Origin: Dunaliella salina
Lineage: Eukaryota > Chlorophyta > Chlorophyceae > Chlamydomonadales > Dunaliellaceae
Length of the DNA stretch: 13,153 bases
Reading direction: 5' to 3'
NCBI GenBank assembly: GCA_002284615.2
Contig: MU070384.1
Span: 4,631 to 17,783, forward strand
Position numbers and translations under genes: made by a program. The notes under the pieces are model-generated. The model did no database searches. It saw nothing but the letters and a program-made list of their open reading frames with translations, and was not told the DNA's origin. This document shows, in pieces, positions 1-8,900 of this stretch (its first letter is position 1; every line of letters starts with the position of its first letter).

Positions 1-149
1 GAGGGACTTGCCTTCTCCAGCGGTGGCAGACAAGAGCATTCAACATCTACTATCTAAGCCATTGTATGCTCAGAGTGAGTGTGCAAAGCAGAAAAGATGG
101 GCAACGAGCACGTGCATCTCTTGGTCACGTCACATGGGTTACAGCTGGA

Positions 150-276
150 TACCCAGCATTGCACATTTCTCATTACATTGCACATTTCTCATTGCATTGA
201 ACATTTCTCATTGCATTGCACATTTCACATCGCATTGCACATTGCACTGCACATTGCATTGCACATTTCTCATTGG
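150..276. repeat. Short tandem repeat, CATTGCACATTTCT type
   Basis: About nine imperfect copies of a roughly 14-bp unit such as CATTGCACATTTCT, with shorter CATTGCACATTG variants. The region is simple-sequence in character and explains the histidine/leucine-rich reading frames over it. Confidence 0.85.
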
Positions 277-432
277 TTTTCCTTATCTAGGTCCCCTTCC
301 GTGGGCACCATGGGACACATTTCTGAGAAGGGAGGAGGGCCTGACTTGAGGGTTTGCTCTTCCCTCCCACATTCCATGCACCTCAGGTTTTGCTGTGAGC
401 ACTGGTCCCCCTTCACCCTGACTGCAGCAGGG

Positions 433-490
433 CAGACAGCCGACAGAGGATCACCTGATCTCTGTTCAATGTGATCTGGGCAGCTACAGT
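433..490 (+). repeat. Decayed copy of the exon A acceptor region
   Basis: The stretch AGACAGCC...CACCTGATCTCTG followed by TTCAATGTGAT and an AG (482-483) matches the intron end immediately before exon A (612-659) over about 45 bp. It is a third tandem copy of the acceptor region, but it is not followed by exon-like sequence. Confidence 0.7.
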
Positions 491-518
491 TACAGCAACA
501 GTTACAAATCAACCTCAC

Positions 519-611
519 TTCAATTTGATTGGCGCAGATACTTCTCTTTAGTACCAGCCTTGCGTGAGCATGGGTGGCCCTGGTCTGTTCACTATGATGG
601 TCTGTTCAGAG
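519..611 (+). pseudogene. Decayed partial copy of RCL1 exon A with in-frame stop
   Basis: The segment aligns almost without gaps, at an offset of 122 bp, with the acceptor and first half of exon A. Both share TTCAAT, a GCAG acceptor, TACTTC/CACTTC and a 15-base identical run GGCCCTGGTCTGTTC. In the copy the acceptor AG (536-537) survives. The codon for the conserved lysine of LKYKP has become TAG (549-551), and an indel follows the matching leucine-phenylalanine codons. The copy stops before the DCGLSRS-WFLEPL half. Confidence 0.75.
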
Positions 612-659
612 AGACAGCCCAGAGAAACACCTGACCTCTGTTCAATGTGATGGATGCAG

Positions 660-787
660 GCACTTCCCTCAAATACAAGCCTGGCGTGATCGTGGGCGGC
701 CCTGGTCTGTTCCACGACTGTGGTCTGTCTCGCAGTGTCGGATGGTTCCTGGAGCCCCTTATCACCCTAGCACTCTTTGGCAAGAAG
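660..787 (+). CDS. RCL1: RCL1 exon A (LKYKPG to LFGKK segment)
   Basis: This internal exon of 128 bases enters after ATGCAG with two bases (GC) that complete a codon split with an upstream exon outside the window. It then reads TSLKYKPG, a GG-containing loop, HDCGLSRSVGWFLEPL and ends LALFGKK at the donor GTCAGT (788). It corresponds to the N-terminal third of the cyclase-like fold, where family members have LKYKPGxxxGG followed by DCGLSRSxGYFLEPL. It ends in phase 0. Partial decayed copies of its acceptor region and first half lie just upstream (433-490 and about 519-611). Assignment to RCL1 is firm; the acceptor is fixed by reading frame and by the conserved G-T/S-x-L-K-Y-K-P-G start. Confidence 0.92.
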
Positions 788-3700
788 GTCAGTGGCTGGT
801 GTACATTTCATTATCTTACATTAGGGAGTTTGGCCTTCAGCTTGTTTGGCTGCTTGGTAGTGTGCGCCTGATATACAGGAGTGTGAGGTGCTCCAGGGAG
901 CCTGTCATTTCAAGGTATTCAAGGTTTACAAGGATAAGGCCTTCAGTCAAGAATTGCGACTGCTAGCCTGCTCATAAAAGGCGATTAATTCATGAAGGAA
1001 AAATGGAATTTTATTGTTGTTCTGGTTTGTCATTTCACTCATGACCTCGTCAGTGGCTCATGCTTGTGTCCAGGCAAGGTCCTTTGAAGAGTGTCTCCGT
1101 GAAAGGTAAGGGTACGGCGCTGTATGTGCCCATATGAGGGCATCTTAGTGTAATCGAGCCCAGGACCTCTGCGAAGATCCTGTAGGGCCGCTTCACCACG
1201 CAGCTTTGCTGCTTTCTGTCCGGGTCCATTGAAAAGTGTTAATTTATGAGTGCCTTCCCTCCGGTTGCAAATGATGAATGGTAGATGATACATGCCAACG
1301 ACAAATGACAAAGGACAAGCGACGAGGTTACAAGGTTACAAGGAAAAAGAGGCCTCCCGTCAAATCGACTGACTGCTAGCCAAAGGACGAGCGACAAACA
1401 ATAGGCAGGTGGCCTCCAGTTGAAGCGCCAGTGTTTGAGCGATACGGCCGGTGATAACAAAAGTACCTGTGATAAGGTAGGGTAGGATAGGAAAGGGTTA
1501 CCTGTACCTGCTTGCAAGGGCAGCTGAAGCAAAAAGGTGCCCGCAACCTAACTGAACCAAACTTGTGAACTGACTAGGGTTGTGTAAAGAGGGTTGAGTA
1601 GTTGGCAAAAGAGCCTTCAAAGAGAGCTAAAGAGGCCCCAAAGGGGCTCTTTGACCCCTTTTGCCCAACCCTCTTTTCACAACCCTAGAACCGACTGGTA
1701 GATTCCATTTCATGACAGAGGCAGGTAGTTGTCGATCCCAATGCCTGCCAGTGCATATCTGGTGATCTCTGGCAGTCAGGCGCTTGGTCTACCCTGGCTG
1801 CTGCTGTGCACATCTCTGATCTCTGGCAGTCGGGCGCTTGGGCTACCAGAGCGGCCAGCTGCCGGTCACAACGCCTGGCTGCTGCTGTGCACACCTAATG
1901 ATCTCTGGCAGTCAGGCGTTTCCGCTGCCATAAGTGCACATCTGTGGACTCTGGTAGATCATGAAGTGTGTACCTCTGGAAGTCAGGCGTTACGACCGCC
2001 AGAGATCACCAAATGTCAACCTCTGGATGATCAGGGTGCCTGACAGGGTGGATTGGCTCTTGAGTTCTACCTGTTAAAGAAGGCTCTAGTCTGCAGAACT
2101 TTCCTTGGAGAGCCTCACTTGAAACTGGTGCTCAGCAGCGTGAAGAAGTGCTGCACCCCATTGCGCAGCAATTCAGCTGAGTGGCACTCCTGCAGCACTC
2201 ATGTTCAGCGGCATTCATGCAGCTTTTTTGTGAAGCCTCTTGGGTTCAGCAGCACATGTGCAGTACTCATGAAGCCCTGAAGTCCAGCAGCAGTGAGATG
2301 TGCTGCTCACTGTCTGAATGCAGTGCTTTCTTTGGTGCCCAGGAATTGAATTTTTGGTGCAAGGATCTCATTTGCATTGGCTTGCAACTAGCTTGCCTGC
2401 GTTGGAAACCTTTGTGTTATGGCTTCATTGCAATAGATCGCAACTGGCTTGCCTGCATTCAGCGACCTTGACGGCTGAGAAAAGGGGTAACTGTGTTCAG
2501 CACCCCTGACAGCTTGCAAAAGTGTCATCACAGGGGCTTGCAATTGGCTTACCTGCATTCAGCATCCTTGGCGGCTTAGAAAAGGGGTAACTGTGTTCAG
2601 CATCCTTGACAGCTTGCAAAAGCGTCATCACAGGGGTTGCAATTGGCTTGCCTGCATTCAGCAACCTAGATGGCTAAGAAAAGTTGTTACTGTGTTCAGC
2701 ATCCTGGACGGCTTGCAGAAGTGTCATTGCAATGGCTTGCAACTGGCTTGCCTGCATTCAGCGACCTAGATGGCTAAGAAAAGGGTTTGCTGTATTCACC
2801 ATCCTGGACGGCTTGCAGAAGTTTCATTGCAATGGCTTGCAACTGGCTTGGCTGCATCCAGCGACCTTGATGGCTTGCTACTGGCTTGCACGTGTTCAGC
2901 ATCTGTGACAGCTAGCAAAGGGGGTAGCCACATTCATCATCCTTGACAGCTAGCAAAAGGCGCTTCTTCACTCAGCATCTTTCATGGCTTGCAAAAGGGG
3001 TAACTGTGTTCAACATTCTTGACGGCTATCAAAAAGTGTGTCTGCATTCAGTATGCTCCACGGCTTGCAAATGGCATGCCTGCGTTCAGCATCCTGGGCC
3101 GACTTTTGCAAGCTGAATTCCCAGCTATCATGTGAGCAGGCCTGCCATAGTGACAGTGAGCCAGGCTTCGTGGGCGGGTCAAAAAGTCTTCCACCTCAGA
3201 TACGCCTTTTCCAACTTTGGTGTGGGGTGTCATCCTGCGCCTCTCTAATTTTCTTTCATCTTGTGGCTCTTTTCATCCATCATCAGGAGCCAGGCTGAGT
3301 CCGATTGCATGCTTGGGGCACAATATGTGCGCACAGCCTTGACTCTCTTGTTCTAGGCATCCCTTTTGGGAAGTGCTTGCCCCTGATGCTTCCATCACAC
3401 CCAAGCATTTCATGCCAAAATCAATTGACCAATTCTTTGCGTGCTGTTGCTTGAAGAATGCATGCTGCAAATGTTCCTGCCGCCTCTATCCGTAACACTG
3501 GGGCATCACCAATGACCACCTTGGCATCACCAATTACCACTTCGGCATCACCAATTTCCACTTTGCTTGAACATGCTGCACATGCTCTTGCAGCCTCTTT
3601 CCATAACATTGAAGGGCATCACCAATGACCACTTAGACCCCAGCATAGACGTCATCCGCACCGTGACGCTGCCCTTACTAAAACGACTGGGTGTGGAGGA

Positions 3701-5831
3701 TGATGGGCTAGAGCTTAAGGTGAGGCAAAACTCTAACTGGTGTGCCTAATGATTCAGGTGTGGATCTCATTTTGCAAGCATGAATGGAGCATGAGGAAGG
3801 ATGTCATGAAGACATGGAAAACACATGGAAGAATGCTCAGGATCAGAATAAGGGATGCCTCCTTCTTGCCTCTTCTTATCCTCTTTTGCTGTAAGAATGC
3901 TTTTAGGCCCAATCGCTCCTCTGCCAACGTTGATAAGTAGGGTAGATTGTTCCTAATGTTCGGGCTGCTCCTTCAAGTTTGGCAAGGTGTCAAATGAGGG
4001 AAAAAAGTGCTGATGAATGGGAGGTGAGTGTGCTTGGGTCAGTCGCTGCTGCAAAGGCAAAATGTGTTCACGGGGAAATCAGAACGTTTTCACAGTTGAA
4101 AAGCTGTAATACGAGCAATGTGGTACGAATCGCCCTGTCAAGATTGTGCAGGGTCATACAGAGGCCACAAGGACAACAGAAGTCCTACTGGATTGCATGG
4201 TGAGCTGCAATTGTGAAGGTGCATCACAAAACAGCACAATGCAGAAGGATAGGCCAACAGCTTTCTTTTGGCTGCAACATAAAGTTGCACAACAACACAC
4301 ATAACTAGGAAGGAGAGGCCACAGGAACAAGCGTGACAGTTACAGCAACAGCTAGGAGAGGCCACATGATCATCAAGAGTTTCATTCAGGGAGGCTGCAG
4401 GGTCGACAGCTCTGTTATGGCTACTTCATGAGGTTGCGCAGCACAATCAAAAGGAAGGTGCCACAGGATCAGCAATCATCGCACAACACAATACAAAAGG
4501 AGAGGCTGCAGAGACAGCAGCTCTCTTCTTGCTGCATCCTTAGCCCACACAGCACGATGAGGAAAGAGAGGCCACAGGAACAACAGTGATGGTGACAATT
4601 ACAGTAGGAGAGGCCACAGCATCAACAAGCGTCTCATCCAGAGTGGCAGTAGGATCAACAGCTTCCCTTCGGCTGTATCATGTGGTCGCACAGCGCAATA
4701 AAAAAGGAGCGGCCACGGGACCAATAGGAAACAATCATTGGGGGTAGGGAACAGTCATGAAACGCAACACAAAACAAAAAGGGGGGCTGTGTGGCCAGCA
4801 TCTTTCTTCTGGCTGCATCATGAGGTTACACGGAACAGTATATAGAAGGAGAGGCCACGGCATCAACAACAGTTCAATTTGGGATGGAACACGCTTCTTT
4901 AGGGATGCATCAGGCTGTTCTACACAGCACGACGGCGGAGGCTCAACCGAGGTGCATAAGTGTATAGGTGCATAGGTGCATTGGTGCAGAGGTGCAGAGG
5001 TGCAGAGGTGCATCATGAGGTGCATGAGAAACGCTGTGCGTCAGGGAGGCTGTGACTTTCTTGAAGCTTTCAGAGGGAGGCCGCAAGAGCAAGTGGCGCT
5101 CTTTTCTTTTTATGTCTTTGGTCACATGCAGCTCGCAAGCCTCCAAGGCAATCTTTTAGGTAGCCCAAAGCTTGGGAAGCTGGGTCAGGGCTGTCCTGAC
5201 TAGCCTCACCAGGTTTTTTATGCATGTGCTCGTGTGAGGTGGCATGTTTTTTTCCAAGCCTCTGCTTTGCGGCACACCTGCTCCACAACTGCTGTGCTTA
5301 CGTGGTCACGTGCCTTGCTTCGCCTCTATACTGTCTCCGTTTGCTTGCATACATGTCTTCAGGAGAAGGGCGAGACTGATGGGTGACAGAGAGGTCATGC
5401 TCAAGGTGCCCATCATGAATGATATCATGAATGGTATCACGAAGTGTCTCCATCTGTTTGCATGCAGGTCTTCAGGAGGGGGGCCAGACCGATGGGTGGT
5501 GGAGAGGTCATGCTCAAGGTGCCCATCATGAAGCAATTGCCCCCCGTCAACCTAGTTGATGAAGGTGTGTTTGGATGATGTAGATGTAGACAGGAGGTGG
5601 TGTTGATGTAGATGTAGATGGAAAGCGGCGTAGGTAGTAAAGATAGAAGGTGGTGTGGATGTAGATGTACAAAAAAGGTGGTGTAGGTTTGAGGTGGTGT
5701 GGGCACAGCTCTGCAAATGTGGTTCATTTTGCAAAGCTGCACCTGCCAGTTGTGAAAGCAGGGCTGGGTGCGGGACGGCTGCGTTGCTCTCTGCGTGACG
5801 TTGCGCATGGATTATTGCGTACCTGGGCGTG

Positions 5832-5903
<72 letters not shown>

Positions 5904-8900
5904 GCTTGCATGCACATGATTGTTCTGCCATGCAAATGTTCCAAACCTGATGGCAAGTCATGCGAAGGGCTTTGCACATGATACGTGCATCTGCATACCA
6001 GGGACACTGGCATAAGTGTCCTCAGTGCCTGTGTGCACGAGGATGAAATGATTATGAAGGAGAAGTGTACGCCAGCCAAGAGGCTGCATGCTTTGCCCAT
6101 GAGACTGTGCTCCTCGCCCACAAGGTTCAAGAGCCCAATCAGCACTTATCGCCAACGCTTTGGCAGCTGCCCGGCCACAGAAGCAGCAGAGTCAAATTGT
6201 GTAAGCAGTACAATCCTACATCCTTCTTGGGAAGAAGTCCTAGAGATGGAATAAGACCTCTTTGTAACCTTTAAGTTGAGCAGAGGGTATCTGTCCATAT
6301 GCAAATTTCATTTTGCAAGAACTTGCTGCATGCGTGTTTAGCTTTGTGCCCTACCTGCTGCACACATGCAGGCATGGTAAAACGCATCCGTGGTGTGGCA
6401 TACTCCATGAAGGTTTCCCCGCAGAGCACAAACAGAATGGTGAGTTTTTTGTGAACATTTGCTCCCTTTGTGAACACAGGCAAGTTGGTAATGATGTCGT
6501 GAGTACTACCCCTCACTCATAAGTATGGAACGGCGAGGATTTCGTGACGATTTCCCCCCCAAATCAACAGCACAAATAGGGATCATTGGGAATTCTCTCC
6601 TCAGTGTCCATTTGGTCCTGATTGTGGTATGACGAAATTGCTTCAGGCATGTGGTCTTGTCCATCGTGTGAATCATGCAACTTCTTCAATTCCATCCAAA
6701 AGATCCTGCTTGTGGTGCGACAAGCCTAATCAGAAATGTCCAACCAAGTGATAATGTCTATGGTGCAACAACCTTTGTGGAAAGTGCCCTCGATTTGCAG
6801 GCAGGCTTGCACAGAGACAGCCAAGTATGTAGGAGTGTGCTTTGCCTCTCATGTGAGCGGCCTAGGCAGCCTTGCACAAAGACAACCAAGCATGTACAAG
6901 TGTGCTTTGCCTCTCATGAGAGTAGCCTTGGATGCCTGTTGAGAGTGTGTTTGGTGGGCTGGAGGCCATTTGTGGGAAAAGCCCCACACAAATGCATGCA
7001 AGGATGTGGGCAATCAAGGCAATCAAGGTTTCAGAAACGTGCAGGTTGCTTACGCGCATGAGTGGTTGACATGCGATGCCTTGTAGCTCAGGCTGGGAGA
7101 GAGGTAATGCGCTCAATGCTTCCCAAGCATGCTGCTCTCAATGAATCTGCATTCGGAAGTTCCCTCGGTATGATGCAGGTATCGGAAAGATAACCAAATG
7201 TGGTTATGCTTCATGTGCCCTCGTACCCTGAAGCTGCTCTTAATCCCTTTGTTTGTACCTGCCATGTTTTGAAAAGCGAAGGTGTGAGATCTGAACTGCT
7301 ATTTTGGTCATATAGGTGGTAGAAATTGACTACCAAACTTTGAAAGGTTTAAAAATGGACATGAGGCATAAATAACGAGATGAAAAAATTTTCACTGTTT
7401 CATCACAATTCCAATCTTCAGGTGGACGGTGCACGAGGACTGCTCAACAACTACCTGGCAGATGTCTTTGTCTTCACAGACGCTTCCTCAGGTTGTGTTA
7501 AGATCTACGGGTTGTGTTAAGATCTGCAGGTTGTGTTAAGGCCTACAAGTTGTGTTTAAATCTACAGGGCGCCAGGTTTAATAGGGAGGCACAGAAGTCT
7601 GAGAGTGCAAAAGGCTGAATGTCTCCCTCCAGTCGCGACATTCCCTGCATTTTGCCATTGCCATTTTGCCATTGCCATTTTACTAGCGTATTATTACATA
7701 AGTTATTTAAAACTTTTGGTTTTTTAACTTATCATTGCCATTGCCATTTTGCAACAAAAGCAAGGTGAAGGGGCGCCGCTGTGTGATGGGGAGTTGAGCA
7801 GTCCGAGTCCTGTGTAGTGGGCTGCCGTGCAGGCAGGGTGCAAGTGCTGGTGCTGTGGTAAGAGGATGCAGGCTCCGGTCCTCAATCACAGCGTTTATTG
7901 GTTGCCTAGCCCCAGATGTGGCCGCATCACACAGATGTAGGCTGAATTGCAGCGTTTGCTGATTGCCTGGCTTTTAGCCTTTGCCATTTCACTGGGATAT
8001 GGGCAATAAGGCCTAATTTACAGCACTCACTGGTTGCCTGGCTTCAGGCTTGGCCGCCTTACAAAGATGTAGGTCGAATTGCAGTGTTTGCCGATTGCCT
8101 GGCTTTTGGCTTTACCGTTTCACTGGGAAATGGATAATAAGGCCTAATACACAGCATTCACAGGTTGCCTGGATTCAGACTTTGCCGCCTCACACGGATG
8201 TAGGCTGAATTGCAGCGTTTGCCGATTGCCTGGTTTTTGGCCTTTGCCATTCACTAGTACATGGGCTTGAAGTCCTTAATCACAGCATTCACTGGTTGCC
8301 TGGCTTCAGACTTTGCCGCCTCACACGGATGTAGGCTGCATTGCAGCGTTTGCCGATTGCCTGGCTTTTGGCCTTTGCCGTCTCACTGGGAAATGGACAA
8401 CAAAGCCTCAATCACAACAGTGTCTTGCTGCCTTCTTTGTGGCATATGTTTTTTTGCATGGATATGTAACATGCTGGCTCCAATCACATCATTGACCGCT
8501 TCCTCAGCTTTCGGCCCTTGCTCTTTCACAAGGACACGTAGGTCTAAATCTTGACAGTGACTTGCTGCTTTGCTTTTGGCCAATGCCTTTTTGCATAGAT
8601 ATGTCATGCATTAGCTCTGATGACACCATTGACAACATTGTCTGGTTTCCTGGCTCTCGGCCCTTGATCTCTGAAAAGGACACATAGGTCTCGATCGTGG
8701 TGGAGTCTTGCTGCCTTGCTTTTGGCCTTTGCCTTTTTGCATGGATATATGTTGTGTTGAATCACCACATTGACGACATTGGGCCAATTTCCTGGCTTTT
8801 GGCCTTTGCTCTTTCACACAAGAACACGTGGGTCTGAATCAGGACAGTGCCTTGCTGCATCGCTTTTAGCCTCTGCCTTTCTGCATGGATATGTACTGTA

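Larger units (their letters stand above)
1..659 (+). other. Upstream RCL1 intron, 3' part
   Basis: No conserved coding sequence was found here. Since exon A starts in mid-codon with an acceptor AG, this stretch is the 3' end of an intron whose 5' exon lies outside the window. It holds a 14-bp-type tandem repeat (about 150-276) and two decayed copies of the acceptor region or first half of exon A (433-490 and 519-611). Short reading frames on both strands show no family resemblance. Confidence 0.7.
788..3593 (+). other. RCL1 intron A-B (2806 bp)
   Basis: The intron is bounded by GTCAGT and CTCTTGCAG. Contents: two copies of a dispersed repeat (about 911-980 and 1324-1385), a foldback element (1566-1696), two minisatellites (about 1735-2030 and 2370-3110), and a decayed copy of the exon B start (3449-3522) followed by a 21-bp array. 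The gaps 981-1323, 1386-1565, 2031-2369 and 3111-3448 hold nothing I recognise. Confidence 0.8.
3720..5467 (+). other. RCL1 intron B-C (1748 bp)
   Basis: The intron is bounded by GTGAGG and TTTGCATGCAG. 3720-4149 shows nothing recognisable. 4150-4930 is a degenerate interspersed array, 4948-5030 a 9-bp array, and 5031-5330 unrecognised. 5331-5443 is a tandem duplicate of the acceptor side of exon C. Confidence 0.8.
5565..6371 (+). other. RCL1 intron C-D (807 bp)
   Basis: The intron is bounded by GTGTGT and CACATGCAG. It starts with a GATGTAGATGTAG/GGTGGTGT repeat (5566-5690) and contains (GT)35. 5905-6371 holds nothing I recognise. Confidence 0.8.

Noticed and set aside
1..430. Search for the first RCL1 exon
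   Set aside because: No sequence resembling the N-terminal part ending in an E-x-x-x-x-G before a donor in the required phase was found.
5552..6145. 197-codon open frame on the minus strand
   Set aside because: It runs through the GT/CA microsatellite (His-Thr repeat) and other simple repeats, lies within an RCL1 intron and has no family signature.
6675..7061. 128-codon open frame in intron D-E
   Set aside because: No recognisable domain, and it spans a 65-bp duplication. The flanking RCL1 exons on the same strand show it is intronic.
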